A DNA stretch of 64,000 nucleotides, taken from assembly GCF_024112395.2 (NCBI RefSeq), contig NZ_CP078013.2, forward strand, positions 5,674,501 to 5,738,500, given 5' to 3'. Below are positions 54,430 through 64,000 of this stretch, piece after piece (the stretch's first letter is position 1; every line of letters begins with the position of its first letter). This DNA is from Pseudomonas pergaminensis (lineage in GTDB: Bacteria; Pseudomonadota; Gammaproteobacteria; Pseudomonadales; Pseudomonadaceae). The notes beneath the pieces were generated by a model. It saw nothing but the letters and a program-made list of their open reading frames with translations. It was not told the DNA's origin and ran no database searches. The position numbers were made by a program, and so were the translations under genes.

Positions 54430-57400
54430 TTGTCCAAAGTCACGCCGCCAACTCCTCTGCGCGCCGCTCATATTGCGCCGGGAGCGCCCCTGCACGGCAC
54501 CCTCAAAGGCGCGTTGGCGACGCTTGTCCTCATGCTGCTCGCGTTATTGTTCTGGCAGTTGCTGGACCAGTTGCAGCAAAACCAGAAGAACCAGCAGCAA
54601 TACACCATCGACTACAGCGCCGACCTGGCTGAACAGATCAGCCTGAACATGGCCCTGAGCGCAAAGATCGCCCTGAACCTGCTGCCGATGGTCGAGCCAC
54701 CGCGCGACAGCGAACAACAACAGGCGTTGATGCGCACCTTGCAACGCTCGCTGCCGGAACTGCGCAGCGTCGCCCTGCTCGCCCCCAGCGGCGCAATGAT
54801 CAGTGACAGCGCCACCGACAGCCAGGACGGCGCCTGGCTGGAAGAATTGGTACAGCGCAGCCACGCCCAGTCCTATTACCTGAGCAACAGCAACGACGGC
54901 ACCATCATCTATCTGTTGCTGCACCAGCCCAGCGGCGGTTCACGCCTGTACTGGGCATTGCGCCTGGCGCCCAACTACCTGGCCAACCTCACCCGCCAGG
55001 ACGGCGAGGGCCAGCGCCCGATGTGGGTCATCGAGAATCGCGTCAACCATCGCGTCATCAACCGTGACAGCGGCATGCCAGCCCAATGGGCCGGCGCCCT
55101 CACCCCGGACGAACTGAATAAAAGCGTACTGGTCACGCCCCTGAGCAAAAGCGACTGGCAACTGCGCGGGCTGTTCGACCGCACGGCCGTGCTGGAGCAA
55201 TTGCTCCCGGCCTTCATCGGCAAATGCCTGCTGGGCCTGGCGTTCTCACTGGTCCTGGTGATCGTGCTGCTCAACATGCGCCGTCGCCAGCGCCAGGTGC
55301 ACGAAGGCCGCCGGCGCTACCAGGACATTTTCGAAGGCACCGGCGTGGCCCTGTGCGTGCTTGACCTGTCGGGCCTGAACGCCTTCTTCGACAAGACGCT
55401 GCTCGAAACCCGCGAGCAGTTGCACGCTTGGCTGCAGGACAACCCCGACCAGCGCCAGCAACTGCTCAAGGAACTGCGCATCACCGAGGTCAACCAGGTG
55501 GCGGTGCGACTGCTCAACGTGGGCTCCTGTGAGGAGGCCTGGGAACGCCTGATCGATGACTGCCCGCGCAATGCCACGTCCATCGGTTACCAGATTCTCG
55601 AAGCCGTGCTGACCCAACAGCACCAGTTGGAGCTGGAAATCCAGCTCAAGGACGTGGCCGGCAACGAACAATACCTGTGGCTGGTGATGCGCCTGCCGGA
55701 GCAGCAGGACGACTTCAAGGCCGTGATCCTCAGCATCAGCGATATCACCAGCCGCAAGCTGATCGAGCTGTCGCTGGTGGAGCGTGAGAGCTTTTGGTCG
55801 GACGTGGTGCGCACTGTGCCCGACCACCTGTACGTGCAGGACGTGATCAGCCAACGGATGATTTTCAGCAACCACCATTTGGGGCACACACTCGGCTACA
55901 ACAAGGCCGAACTGCAGCAAATGGGCGAGTACTTCTGGGAAATCCTGCTACACCCCGAGGACGCCGAGCATTACCACGACTTGCGCCTGGCGCAACGCCA
56001 GGTCGGCTATACCACCCAGTTGCAATGCCAGCTGCGTTTCCGTCACCGCAACAACCAGTGGCGGCGCTTTGACATCCGCGAACAGGCCCTGGCCCGCGAC
56101 AAGTCCGCGCAGATCACCCGCATCATCGGCGTGGCCAAGGACATCACCGACCAGATCGAAGCCAGCGAATCCCTGCGTGACAGCGAACAACGCTACCGCA
56201 TGCTGGCCGAAAGCATCAGCGACGTCATCTGCTCCACTGACAGCCAGTTGGCCCTCAACTACATCAGCCCCTCGGTCAACGCCGTGCTGGGCTATGACGT
56301 GGACTGGGTGTTCAAGAACGGCTGGCAGTCGATCATCGCCAACCCGCAGCAACTGACCGGCATTTATAGCCTGGTGGAACAGGTCAGCCGAGCATTGGGC
56401 GATGCCGAGGCACTGAACACCCTGCGCGACGAAGTGCAGACCCAGTTGTTCTTGTTCGACTGCCTGCGCGCCGATGGTCGCAAAGTGCCGATCGAGCTGC
56501 GCCTGGTGCTGGTGTGGGACGAACATGGCGCCTTCGAGGGCATCCTCGGCGTAGGCCGTGATATCAGCCAGCAACGCCGCGCCGAAAAAGACCTGCGCAT
56601 GGCGGCGACGGTGTTCGAGCACTCCACCTCGGCGATCCTGATCACCGACCCTGCGGGTTATATCGTGCAGGCCAACGAGGCCTTCAGCCGGGTGAGTGGC
56701 TATGCGGTCAGCGATGTGCTCGACCAGTTGCCGAACATGCTCACCGTCGACGAACAGCAGGAAGCCCACCTGCGCTACGTGCTCAAGCAGTTGCACCAGC
56801 ACAGCACCTGGGAAGGCGAAGTGTGGCTCAAGCGTCGCAATGGCGAGCATTACCCGGCGTGGGTCGGCATTACCGCCGTGTTCGACGACGAAGGCGACCT
56901 GGCCAGCTATGTGTGTTTCTTCAGCGACATCAGCGAGCGTAAGGCCAGCGAGCAGCGCATCCACCGCCTGGCCTACTACGACGCCCTGACCCACCTGCCC
57001 AACCGCACGCTGTTCCAGGACCGTCTGCACACCGCGCTGCAGTCGGCCGAACGGCAGAAGTCGTGGGTGGTGCTGATGTTCCTCGACCTCGACCGTTTCA
57101 AACCGATCAACGACTCCCTCGGCCACGCCGCCGGCGACCGCATGCTCAAGGAAATGGCCACGCGCCTGTTGGGCTGCGTGGCCGAAGACGACACCGTGGC
57201 GCGCATGGGCGGCGACGAGTTCACCTTGCTCCTGCAACCGCGGGTCAGCCGCGAGATGGCGCTGAACCGGGCGATTCATGTAGCCGAGCAGATCCTCGCC
57301 AGTCTGGTGAAACCCTTCGTACTGGAAGGCCGCGAGTTTTTTGTGACCGCCAGTATCGGCATCGCCCTCAGCCCGCAGGACGGCAATGAGCTGAGCCAAC

Positions 57401-58281
57401 TGATGAAAAACGCCGACACCGCGATGTACCACGCCAAGGAGCGCGGCAAGAACAACTTCCAGTTCTACCAGGCCGACATGAACGCCAGCGCCCTGGAACG
57501 CCTGGAGCTGGAAAGCGACCTGCGCCACGCCCTGGACCAGAACGAATTCGTGCTCTATTACCAACCGCAGTTCAGCGGCGACGGCAAACGCCTGACCGGC
57601 GCGGAGGCCTTGCTGCGCTGGCGCCACCCGCGTCGTGGCCTGGTGCCGCCGGGGGACTTCATCCCGGTGCTGGAAGAGCTGGGCCTGGTGGTGGACGTGG
57701 GTGACTGGGTGATCAGTGAAGCCTGTCGCCAGCTCAAGACCTGGCACCAGAACAAGGTGCGCGTGCCGAAAGTCTCGGTGAACATCTCTGCGCGGCAGTT
57801 CTCCGACGGCCAGTTGGGCACGCGCATCGCCACCATCCTCAAGGACACTGGCCTGCCGCCGGCGTGCCTGGAGCTGGAGCTGACCGAAAGTATCCTGATG
57901 CGCGAAGTCAACGAGGCCATGCAGATTCTCGACAGCCTGAAAAACCTGGGCCTGAGCATTGCGGTTGACGACTTCGGCACGGGCTATTCGTCGCTCAACT
58001 ACCTCAAGCAATTCCCCATCGACGTGTTGAAGATCGACCGCACCTTTGTGGATGGCCTGCCCTCCGGCGAACAGGATGCGCAGATCGCCCGCGCCATTAT
58101 TGCCATGGCCCACAGCCTGAACCTGGCGGTGATCGCCGAGGGTGTGGAAACCCATGAGCAGCTGGACTTCCTGCGTGAGCATGGGTGTGACGAGGTGCAG
58201 GGTTACCTGTTCGGGCGGCCGATGCCGGCGAACCGGTTCGAGGCGCAGTTCAGCAATGATGCCCTCTTCATGTTCGACTGA
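54430..58281 (+). CDS. morA: MorA-type c-di-GMP regulator (PAS-GGDEF-EAL)
   Basis: This 1,283-residue inner-membrane protein controls c-di-GMP and through it motility and biofilm. Two N-terminal membrane helices (about 27-46 and 262-285) bracket a periplasmic sensor domain. Several PAS/PAC domains follow (about 295-845). Next is a GGDEF domain with intact RMGGDEF and an EAL domain with [14 protein letters not shown] and [10 protein letters not shown], so both activities may be retained. The start is TTG 54430. Length equals P. putida MorA (about 1,282), and glyA follows, as in PAO1 PA4601-PA4602. Confidence 0.92.
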   Translation: MSKVTPPTPLRAAHIAPGAPLHGTLKGALATLVLMLLALLFWQLLDQLQQNQKNQQQYTIDYSADLAEQISLNMALSAKIALNLLPMVEPPRDSEQQQALMRTLQRSLPELRSVALLAPSGAMISDSATDSQDGAWLEELVQRSHAQSYYLSNSNDGTIIYLLLHQPSGGSRLYWALRLAPNYLANLTRQDGEGQRPMWVIENRVNHRVINRDSGMPAQWAGALTPDELNKSVLVTPLSKSDWQLRGLFDRTAVLEQLLPAFIGKCLLGLAFSLVLVIVLLNMRRRQRQVHEGRRRYQDIFEGTGVALCVLDLSGLNAFFDKTLLETREQLHAWLQDNPDQRQQLLKELRITEVNQVAVRLLNVGSCEEAWERLIDDCPRNATSIGYQILEAVLTQQHQLELEIQLKDVAGNEQYLWLVMRLPEQQDDFKAVILSISDITSRKLIELSLVERESFWSDVVRTVPDHLYVQDVISQRMIFSNHHLGHTLGYNKAELQQMGEYFWEILLHPEDAEHYHDLRLAQRQVGYTTQLQCQLRFRHRNNQWRRFDIREQALARDKSAQITRIIGVAKDITDQIEASESLRDSEQRYRMLAESISDVICSTDSQLALNYISPSVNAVLGYDVDWVFKNGWQSIIANPQQLTGIYSLVEQVSRALGDAEALNTLRDEVQTQLFLFDCLRADGRKVPIELRLVLVWDEHGAFEGILGVGRDISQQRRAEKDLRMAATVFEHSTSAILITDPAGYIVQANEAFSRVSGYAVSDVLDQLPNMLTVDEQQEAHLRYVLKQLHQHSTWEGEVWLKRRNGEHYPAWVGITAVFDDEGDLASYVCFFSDISERKASEQRIHRLAYYDALTHLPNRTLFQDRLHTALQSAERQKSWVVLMFLDLDRFKPINDSLGHAAGDRMLKEMATRLLGCVAEDDTVARMGGDEFTLLLQPRVSREMALNRAIHVAEQILASLVKPFVLEGREFFVTASIGIALSPQDGNELSQLMKNADTAMYHAKERGKNNFQFYQADMNASALERLELESDLRHALDQNEFVLYYQPQFSGDGKRLTGAEALLRWRHPRRGLVPPGDFIPVLEELGLVVDVGDWVISEACRQLKTWHQNKVRVPKVSVNISARQFSDGQLGTRIATILKDTGLPPACLELELTESILMREVNEAMQILDSLKNLGLSIAVDDFGTGYSSLNYLKQFPIDVLKIDRTFVDGLPSGEQDAQIARAIIAMAHSLNLAVIAEGVETHEQLDFLREHGCDEVQGYLFGRPMPANRFEAQFSNDALFMFD

Positions 58282-58305
58282 GTTTTTTGCTGGGGCGGAT
58301 GGCCT

Positions 58306-58380
58306 CATCGCAGGCAAGCCAGCTCCCAGCCTTGAATGGGTTCACCGATCAAAATGTGGGAGCCGGGCTTGCCCGCGATA
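58306..58380. repeat. REPIN, degenerate GAGCTGGCTTGCCTGCGAT type
   Basis: TCGCAGGCAAGCCAGCTCCC is mirrored by GGGAGCCGGGCTTGCCCGCG, with two or more mismatches between the arms. It lies between morA and glyA and appears to be decaying or a hybrid of two types. Confidence 0.8.
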
Positions 58381-58511
58381 GGGCCGGCCCTGGCGCCGCT
58401 TATCCCCAGATGAGCCCCGCTTATCCGCGACATGATGTCCTTTCATATGCCATCTAAAACCCATTGGGTTAGAATGCCCTCCTTTTCTGCCCCCGATCCT
58501 TGAGGACCGCC

Positions 58512-59765
58512 ATGTTCAGCCGTGATTTGACTATTGCCAAGTACGACGCCGATCTCTTCGCCGCCATGGAGCAAGAAGCCGTGCGCCAGGAAGAGCACAT
58601 TGAGCTGATCGCTTCGGAAAACTACACCAGCCCTGCGGTGATGGAGGCTCAAGGTTCGGTTCTGACCAACAAGTACGCCGAAGGCTACCCAGGCAAGCGC
58701 TATTACGGTGGTTGCGAATACGTCGACGTGGTTGAGCAACTGGCCATCGACCGTGCAAAGGAACTGTTCGGCGCCGATTACGCCAACGTCCAGCCGCACG
58801 CCGGCTCCCAAGCCAACAGCGCCGTGTACCTGGCCCTGCTGCAAGGTGGCGACACCATCCTGGGCATGAGCCTGGCCCACGGCGGTCACTTGACCCACGG
58901 CGCCAGCGTTTCCTCCTCCGGCAAGCTGTACAACGCCGTTCAATACGGTATCGATGCCAACGGCCTGATCGATTACGACGAAGTCGAGCGCCTGGCGGTT
59001 GAACACAAGCCAAAAATGATCGTGGCCGGTTTCTCTGCCTACTCGCAGATCCTGGACTTCCCACGTTTCCGCGCAATCGCTGACAAAGTGGGCGCGTACC
59101 TGTTCGTCGACATGGCTCACGTGGCCGGTCTGGTCGCCGCTGGCGTCTACCCGAACCCGGTGCCTTACGCTGACGTCGTGACCACCACGACCCACAAGAC
59201 CCTGCGCGGTCCACGTGGCGGCCTGATCCTGGCGCGCGCCAACGCTGACATCGAGAAGAAGCTGAACTCCGCTGTATTCCCAGGCGCCCAGGGTGGCCCG
59301 CTGGAGCACGTGATCGCCGCCAAAGCGATCTGCTTCAAGGAAGCCCTGCAGCCTGAGTTCAAGACTTACCAGCAACAAGTGGTGAAAAACGCCCAGACCA
59401 TGGCCAGCGTGTTCATCGAGCGCGGTTTTGACGTGGTGTCCGGCGGTACTGAGAACCACCTGTTCCTGCTGTCGCTGATCAAGCAGGACATTTCCGGTAA
59501 AGATGCTGATGCTGCCCTGGGCAAAGCCTTCATCACCGTGAACAAAAACTCCGTGCCGAACGACCCACGTTCGCCGTTCGTCACCTCGGGCCTGCGCTTT
59601 GGCACCCCGGCGGTGACCACTCGCGGCTTCAAGGAAGCAGAGTGCAAGGAACTGGCAGGCTGGATCTGCGACATCCTGGCAGACCTGAACAACGAAGCCG
59701 TGATCGACGCGGTGCGTGAGAAGGTCAAGGCCATCTGCAAGAAGCTGCCGGTGTACGGCGCTTGA
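58512..59765 (+). CDS. glyA: Serine hydroxymethyltransferase
   Basis: This 417-residue PLP enzyme converts serine and tetrahydrofolate to glycine and 5,10-methylene-tetrahydrofolate. The PLP-lysine motif [16 protein letters not shown] lies near residue 220-235, with the N-terminal SHMT pattern [20 protein letters not shown] and [20 protein letters not shown]. The start ATG 58512 has GAGG upstream. It is one of the several glyA copies usual in pseudomonads, corresponding to the copy beside morA. Confidence 0.98.
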   Translation: MFSRDLTIAKYDADLFAAMEQEAVRQEEHIELIASENYTSPAVMEAQGSVLTNKYAEGYPGKRYYGGCEYVDVVEQLAIDRAKELFGADYANVQPHAGSQANSAVYLALLQGGDTILGMSLAHGGHLTHGASVSSSGKLYNAVQYGIDANGLIDYDEVERLAVEHKPKMIVAGFSAYSQILDFPRFRAIADKVGAYLFVDMAHVAGLVAAGVYPNPVPYADVVTTTTHKTLRGPRGGLILARANADIEKKLNSAVFPGAQGGPLEHVIAAKAICFKEALQPEFKTYQQQVVKNAQTMASVFIERGFDVVSGGTENHLFLLSLIKQDISGKDADAALGKAFITVNKNSVPNDPRSPFVTSGLRFGTPAVTTRGFKEAECKELAGWICDILADLNNEAVIDAVREKVKAICKKLPVYGA

Positions 59766-59784
59766 TTGCAGTTGCTTGAACAAG

Positions 59785-59812
59785 AAGCCCGGCTCTAGAG
59801 CCGGGCTTTTTT
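59785..59812 (+). terminator. Terminator of glyA
   Basis: AAGCCCGGCTC-TA-GAGCCGGGCTT is a perfect 11-bp stem followed by a T-run. Confidence 0.93.
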
Positions 59813-59835
59813 ATGCCTGTTGTTCGGCGCTCCCA

Positions 59836-59927
59836 CAGTGGGAGCTGGCTTGCCTGCGAAAGCGGCCTGACAGCTGGCACATCATTGGCTGACCCACCGC
59901 CATCGCAGGCAAGCCAGCTCCCACAGT
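59836..59927. repeat. REPIN, GAGCTGGCTTGCCTGCGA type
   Basis: GTGGGAGCTGGCTTGCCTGC and its inverted copy GCAGGCAAGCCAGCTCCCAC flank about 50 bases between glyA and the cobW-like gene. Confidence 0.92.
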
Positions 59928-59942
59928 GGGCCGTATTTCAAT

Positions 59943-60902
59943 TCAAGACTGGTAAACCTTGGCAAAGCCGTCGCGAATTTTCTGCTCCGGTAGCTCATCG
60001 GCAATAAACACAATCACGCTCTCGCGCACCTCGCCTTTGGCCCACTCGGTATCCCAATCGAAGCCGTAGAGCTTCAGCACGCCCTGGAACACCATGCGCC
60101 GGTCTTCGCCGGCAATGTTCAGCACGCCCTTGTAACGCAGCAATTGCTTGCCGTGGTCTTCCAGCAGGTCGTTCATAAATTCGCTGAGCCGGTCGATATC
60201 CAGCGGCTCTTCAGTCCGCAGCACCAGGCTGGAAATGCGGTCGATGGACGGCGCGGCACTGACCGGGCGCAGACTCATGCCGGCGTTGAGGTTGAAGCCG
60301 CGCACATCGAGCAATTCCGCCAGGTCGATGTTGCCATGGTCCACCACACGAATCGGCGCACGGCGGTTGATGCGGGTGAGGCGCTCGCTGAGTGCGTCGA
60401 ACGTGGCGTCATCCACCAGGTCACGCTTGCTCACCAGCAGGCGGTCGGCAAAGCCAATCTGGGCCTGGGCGATGGTCTGGGTCAGGTGGTGCTCGGCGTG
60501 GGCCGCGTCCACCAGGGTGATGATGCCGTCGAGGATGTAGCGCTCGCGCAGGTCCTCGTCGATGAAAAAAGTCTGGGCCACGGGTGCCGGGTCGGCCAGG
60601 CCGGTGCACTCGATCACCAGGCGGTCGAAGGCGATCTCGCCGCTGTCCAGGCGTTCAAGCAGCAGGTACAGGGCTTTGGTCAGGTCGGTGTGGATGGTGC
60701 AGCACACGCAGCCGTTGGACAGGGTCATGACTTGCACAGGCTCGGCACCCAACAGCTGGGTGTCGATGCCGGCGTCACTGAATTCGTTTTCGATCACGGC
60801 GATTTTAAGCCCGTGCTCGGCCTTGAGCAGGTGGCGCAGCAAGGTGGTCTTGCCGGCGCCGAGGAAGCCGCTGAGGACGGTGACCGGGATGGGAGAGGAC
60901 AA
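59943..60902 (-). CDS. yjiA: CobW/YjiA-family GTP-binding metallochaperone
   Basis: This 319-residue G3E GTPase has Walker A GFLGAGKTT near its N-terminus, the metal-binding CxCC motif (NGCVCCTI), ECTGLADPAP and the guanine motif SKRD. The C-terminal CobW domain ends the protein. Start choice: TTG 60902 has AAGGAG at good spacing, giving MSSPIPVTVLSGFLG; the frame opens earlier at 60926. It lies downstream of cstA and ybdD, the same trio as btsT-yjiX-yjiA in E. coli. The bound metal, probably zinc, is inferred from the family. Confidence 0.92.
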   Translation of the reverse strand: MSSPIPVTVLSGFLGAGKTTLLRHLLKAEHGLKIAVIENEFSDAGIDTQLLGAEPVQVMTLSNGCVCCTIHTDLTKALYLLLERLDSGEIAFDRLVIECTGLADPAPVAQTFFIDEDLRERYILDGIITLVDAAHAEHHLTQTIAQAQIGFADRLLVSKRDLVDDATFDALSERLTRINRRAPIRVVDHGNIDLAELLDVRGFNLNAGMSLRPVSAAPSIDRISSLVLRTEEPLDIDRLSEFMNDLLEDHGKQLLRYKGVLNIAGEDRRMVFQGVLKLYGFDWDTEWAKGEVRESVIVFIADELPEQKIRDGFAKVYQS

Positions 60903-60932
60903 AGAATTCTCCTTGAAGAAACACAAAACAAA

Positions 60933-61020
60933 TGTGGGAGGGGGCTTGCCCCCGATAGCCGTGTGTCAGGCACTTATCTGTCACTGACATACCGCTATCG
61001 GGGGCAAGCCCCCTCCCACA
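60933..61020. repeat. REPIN, GAGGGGGCTTGCCCCCGAT type
   Basis: GTGGGAGGGGGCTTGCCCCC and its inverted copy GGGGGCAAGCCCCCTCCCAC flank about 50 bases. It is a third sequence type and sits within the presumed cstA-ybdD-yjiA operon, where it may affect the distal gene. Confidence 0.92.
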
Positions 61021-61049
61021 AGGGATCACTGCCCGCCCGAACTATCGGG

Positions 61050-61247
61050 TTAGCAGCACTTGGGCCCACCCTTGCCACCGTAACGGGCCTCTTGGCGTTC
61101 CCGGAAGAACGCCTTGTAGTCCATCACCGGTTTGTCCGGGTGTTTGGTTTGCATATGCTCGACGTAGGTGTCGTAGTCGGGCATGCCGACCATCAGGCGC
61201 GCGGCCTGACCGAGGTATTTACCGAGGCGACTGATGTCATTGAACAT
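61050..61247 (-). CDS. YbdD/YjiX family small protein
   Basis: This 65-residue protein of the YbdD/YjiX (DUF466) family has the core [38 protein letters not shown] and ends in KCC. It almost always follows cstA or btsT genes, here by 15 bases, and is probably needed for the transporter's function. No enzyme motif is visible. Confidence 0.95.
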   Translation of the reverse strand: MFNDISRLGKYLGQAARLMVGMPDYDTYVEHMQTKHPDKPVMDYKAFFRERQEARYGGKGGPKCC

Positions 61248-61262
61248 GGTTGCAATCCTCGA

Positions 61263-63329
61263 TTACGCGTCCGGTACCGCCTGGAACGGGGCTTCTTTAT
61301 CCGTACGCTCTTTGTTGCCCCAGGCGGCGACGCCGACCTTGAGCGCATAGAACAGGATGCTGAATACCACGAACAGGAACAGCGCCGTCAGCGTTGCGTT
61401 GGTGTAGGCGTTCCAGATCACGTGCTGCATCTGGTCGATGCTCTTGGCCGGGGCCAGGATCTGGCCGTTGGCCAATGCATCGCTGTACTTCTTGGCCAGC
61501 GACAGGAAGCCGATCGCCGGGTTGGCATCGAACAGCTTGATGAAGCCCGCGGTGGTGGTGCAGATCAGCAGCCAGACGGCCGGCAGCATAGTCACCCAGA
61601 TGTAGCGTTGGCGTTTCATCTTGATCAGCACAACCGTTGCAAGCATCAGCGCGATACCGGCCAACATCTGGTTGGAGATACCGAACAGCGGCCACAAGGT
61701 GTTGATGCCGCCCAGTGGGTCGATCACGCCTTGATACAGCAGGTAACCCCACATGGCCACGCAACCGGCGGTCGCGATCAGGTTGGCGGTCCACGACTCG
61801 GTGCGTTTCAGCGCCGGCACGAAGGAGCCCAACAGGTCCTGCAGCATGAAGCGACCGGCACGGGTACCGGCGTCGACAGCCGTCAGGATGAACAGCGCTT
61901 CGAACAGGATCGCAAAGTGGTACCAGAACGCCATGGTGTTCTCACCCGGCAGTACGCTGTGCAGGATCTGCGCGATACCCACCGCCAGGGTCGGAGCACC
62001 ACCGGCACGTGCCAGGATGGTGGTTTCACCGATGTCATGGGCCACGGCAGACAGCGCCTCGGGCGTAATCGCAAAGCCCCAGCTGCTGACAGTCTGTGCC
62101 ACGGTGACCACGTCGGTGCCGACAATCGCGGCCGGGCTGTTCATGGCGAAGTACACGCCCGGTTCGATCACCGACGCGGCAACCATCGCCATGATGGCCA
62201 CAAACGACTCCATCAGCATGCCGCCGTAACCGATGTAGCGGGCATGGCTTTCATTGGCCAGCAACTTCGGCGTGGTGCCCGAAGAGATCAGTGCGTGGAA
62301 ACCCGAGACCGCGCCACAGGCAATGGTGATGAACAGGAACGGGAACAGGCCGCCCTTCCACACCGGGCCGGTGCCGTCGATGAACTGGGTCAATGCAGGC
62401 ATTTTCAGGTCGGGCATGGTCACCAGGATGCCGATGGCCAGGGCGATAATGGTGCCGATTTTCAGGAAGGTGGAGAGGTAGTCACGTGGCGCCAGGATCA
62501 GCCACACCGGCAGTACCGCCGCGACGAAACCGTAGCCGATCAGCATCCAGGTGATCTGGATCCCGGTGAAGGTGAAGGCCTTGGCCCAGACCGGGTCAGC
62601 TGCAATCTGCCCGCCCAGCCAGATCGACCCGAGCAGCAACAGCACGCCGATGATCGAAATTTCACCGATGCGGCCTGGGCGGATGTAGCGCATGTAGATG
62701 CCCATGAACATCGCGATCGGGATGGTCGCCATCACCGTGAAGATGCCCCACGGGCTCTCGGCCAGGGCCTTGACCACGATCAGCGCCAGCACCGCGAGGA
62801 TGATGATCATGATCAGGAAGCAGCCGAACAGCGCGATGGTCCCCGGGATGCGGCCCATCTCTTCGCGAACCATGTCGCCGAGGGAGCGACCGTTACGACG
62901 CGTGGACAGGAACAGGATCATGAAGTCCTGCACCGCGCCGGCCAGCACCACGCCGGCAATCAGCCAGAGCGTGCCGGGCAGGTAGCCCATTTGCGCCGCC
63001 AGCACCGGGCCGACCAACGGGCCTGCACCGGCAATCGCCGCAAAGTGGTGACCAAAAAGGATATGTTTGTTGGTCGGCACATAGTCCAGACCGTCGTTGT
63101 TGAGCACTGCGGGGGTGGCCCGCCGTGGATCGAGTTGCATCACGTTGTTAGCGATGAACAGACTGTAGTAACGGTACGCAACCAGGTAGATGGCCACAGC
63201 AGCGACCACAATCCACAAGGCGTTGATCGCCTCGCCGCGGCGCAAGGCCACTACGCCCAGGGCGCACGCTCCTACAATTGCCAGCACCAGCCAGGGTAGG
63301 TGGCGTAGCAGGCTATTATTATTTTTCAT
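61263..63329 (-). CDS. cstA: CstA/BtsT-type carbon-starvation transporter
   Basis: This 688-residue inner-membrane protein has about 16-18 hydrophobic segments and the CstA family runs HFAAIAGAGPLVGPVLAAQMGY and AIAGAG-adjacent GTLWLIAGVVLAGAVQDF. E. coli CstA and BtsT import pyruvate, and peptides have also been proposed. The chosen start ATG 63329 gives MKNNNSLLRHLPWLVL; an upstream frame to 63401 lacks support. An A-rich run covers the start codon region, which suggests control by Hfq-Crc. ybdD and yjiA follow. Confidence 0.94.
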   Translation of the reverse strand: MKNNNSLLRHLPWLVLAIVGACALGVVALRRGEAINALWIVVAAVAIYLVAYRYYSLFIANNVMQLDPRRATPAVLNNDGLDYVPTNKHILFGHHFAAIAGAGPLVGPVLAAQMGYLPGTLWLIAGVVLAGAVQDFMILFLSTRRNGRSLGDMVREEMGRIPGTIALFGCFLIMIIILAVLALIVVKALAESPWGIFTVMATIPIAMFMGIYMRYIRPGRIGEISIIGVLLLLGSIWLGGQIAADPVWAKAFTFTGIQITWMLIGYGFVAAVLPVWLILAPRDYLSTFLKIGTIIALAIGILVTMPDLKMPALTQFIDGTGPVWKGGLFPFLFITIACGAVSGFHALISSGTTPKLLANESHARYIGYGGMLMESFVAIMAMVAASVIEPGVYFAMNSPAAIVGTDVVTVAQTVSSWGFAITPEALSAVAHDIGETTILARAGGAPTLAVGIAQILHSVLPGENTMAFWYHFAILFEALFILTAVDAGTRAGRFMLQDLLGSFVPALKRTESWTANLIATAGCVAMWGYLLYQGVIDPLGGINTLWPLFGISNQMLAGIALMLATVVLIKMKRQRYIWVTMLPAVWLLICTTTAGFIKLFDANPAIGFLSLAKKYSDALANGQILAPAKSIDQMQHVIWNAYTNATLTALFLFVVFSILFYALKVGVAAWGNKERTDKEAPFQAVPDA
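63313..63326 (-). promoter_or_regulatory. A-rich Hfq/Crc-type motif at the cstA start
   Basis: Right after the ATG the message reads AAAAATAATAATAG, and ATAAAAATG precedes it. Repeated A-R-N triplets of this kind (AANAANAA) at start codons are the binding signal of Hfq-Crc in Pseudomonas catabolite repression. Confidence 0.5.
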
Positions 63330-63503
63330 TTTTATATTCCAGCCAGGGTGGACAGAAAGGACAGCCATCCGGAGTTTAGCGCTACTGGCCTTAAAGGCCA
63401 CCCCCCTACGTTGGTCTAGAGCCTTGCGGCGGCAAAAAAAGCAGAAATAAATGCCCGATGATGGCTCGGGGCTACAATCCCTCTATCCACAGAGGATTTG
63501 ACC

Positions 63504-63872
63504 ATGAGCGAGCAACCCTCAGATCGCCGACGTTTTCGGCGTATTGCCTTTGATGCGCGCACGACCATTGCACAGGACGGCTGGAATTGGCCGGTGCAAC
63601 TGGTGGATTTATCGCTGAAAGGCTTACTGGTGAAACGGCCCGACGACTGGCGGGGTGATCGCGCGGAGCCCTTCGACGTGGATATTCGCCTCGATCCGCA
63701 GGCGCACATAAAGATGCAGGTAAAACTCGCCCACGACGATCATGGCCAGTTGGGCTTTGAGTGCGAGCACATTGATGTGGAGTCGATCAGCCATTTGCGG
63801 CGGCTGATCGAGCTGAACCTGGGTGATGAGGAGGAACTGCACCGGGAGTTGGCGGCATTGTTAGAGGCCTAA
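63504..63872 (+). CDS. PilZ-domain protein (MapZ-like, PA4608 type)
   Basis: This 122-residue single PilZ domain has the c-di-GMP-binding RxxxR in DRRRFRR (residues 7-13) and DxSxxG in DLSLKG (35-40). Size and pattern match PAO1 PA4608 (MapZ), which binds c-di-GMP and inhibits a chemotaxis methyltransferase. The start ATG 63504 has AGAGGA seven bases upstream, and TACAAT at 63473-63478 is a -10 candidate. It is divergent from cstA. The MapZ role is inferred from synteny. Confidence 0.9.
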   Translation: MSEQPSDRRRFRRIAFDARTTIAQDGWNWPVQLVDLSLKGLLVKRPDDWRGDRAEPFDVDIRLDPQAHIKMQVKLAHDDHGQLGFECEHIDVESISHLRRLIELNLGDEEELHRELAALLEA

Positions 63873-63890
63873 CGACCAACACCTAAAAAA

Positions 63891-63980
63891 TGTGGGAGCT
63901 GGCTTGCCTGCGATAGCAGAGTGTCAGCTAATGCTGTGCAAGCTGATCCACCGCAATCGCAGGCACGCCAGCTCCCACAT
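63891..63980. repeat. REPIN, GAGCTGGCTTGCCTGCGAT type
   Basis: TGTGGGAGCTGGCTTGCCTG is mirrored by CAGGCACGCCAGCTCCCACA (one mismatch), with about 50 bases between. It follows the PilZ gene. Confidence 0.9.
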
Positions 63981-64000
63981 GGAACACTGTGCCAGTGAGT

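Noticed and set aside
60144..63299. 1,051-codon open frame opposite cstA, ybdD and yjiA
   Set aside because: The translation is rich in His, Gln, Arg and Gly, as expected for the reverse of GC-rich membrane-protein genes, and it spans three real genes.

Overview
The window is chromosomal DNA of a fluorescent Pseudomonas, most likely the P. fluorescens group. The evidence is recognisable gene content (dnaK-grpE, recN, fur, bamE, smpB, lldP, a MorA-type regulator next to glyA), the ssrA tag ANDDNYGQEFALAA, and many paired inverted REP sequences (REPINs) of the kinds known from that group. From memory, the two conserved flanks follow the order of the P. aeruginosa PAO1 regions around PA4761-PA4772 and PA4574-PA4608. 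I could not check this by search.

Left flank (1-13,980): heat-shock genes dnaK and grpE, each with a good sigma-32 promoter; recN behind a LexA box; fur; bamE; rnfH-ratA; smpB; a FadR-type regulator, lldP and a fused FAD/Fe-S D-lactate dehydrogenase, with no lldD between them; a small periplasmic protein; and ssrA (tmRNA).

Accessory region (about 13,980-37,700): it starts at the 3' end of ssrA with a tyrosine-integrase gene carrying two in-frame stop codons. Next come a metallo-beta-lactamase-fold protein, a type III-like restriction subunit, and its methyltransferase gene, split by an intact IS3-family element (1,231 bp, CCG target duplication). A scar follows, holding a truncated gene, an IS3 remnant and a fragment of a second integrase. 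After that lies a compact 13-gene divergent cluster (24,022-37,231). One arm encodes GH3-type ligase, Cys-nucleophile alpha/beta hydrolase, enolase-superfamily enzyme, ThDP enzyme, FAH-fold enzyme, Dabb protein, an SDR lacking Tyr/Lys, and TetR. The other encodes an aldo-keto reductase, condensation-fold acyltransferase, DHA2-type MFS exporter, PhyH-type dioxygenase and CHMI-like tautomerase. It has no PKS or NRPS module and matches no pathway I recognise. It is my best candidate for an undescribed small-molecule system: an acid scaffold would be built, adenylated and conjugated, acylated, hydroxylated and exported.

Right flank (37,700-64,000): a frameshifted DUF6124-type gene, a secreted hypothetical protein, an ArnT-like glycosyltransferase, a YqhA-like membrane protein, a large lipoprotein, a Lon-like protease, DUF3015 and DUF4105 proteins, a monofunctional chorismate mutase, a GreA/B-like protein, gdhA, ettA, a LysE-type exporter, morA, glyA, the cobW-ybdD-cstA group and a PilZ protein. 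MorA and the PilZ protein put c-di-GMP turnover and a likely c-di-GMP receptor within 6 kb of each other. Seven REPINs of three sequence types lie between these genes; none was seen inside the accessory region.
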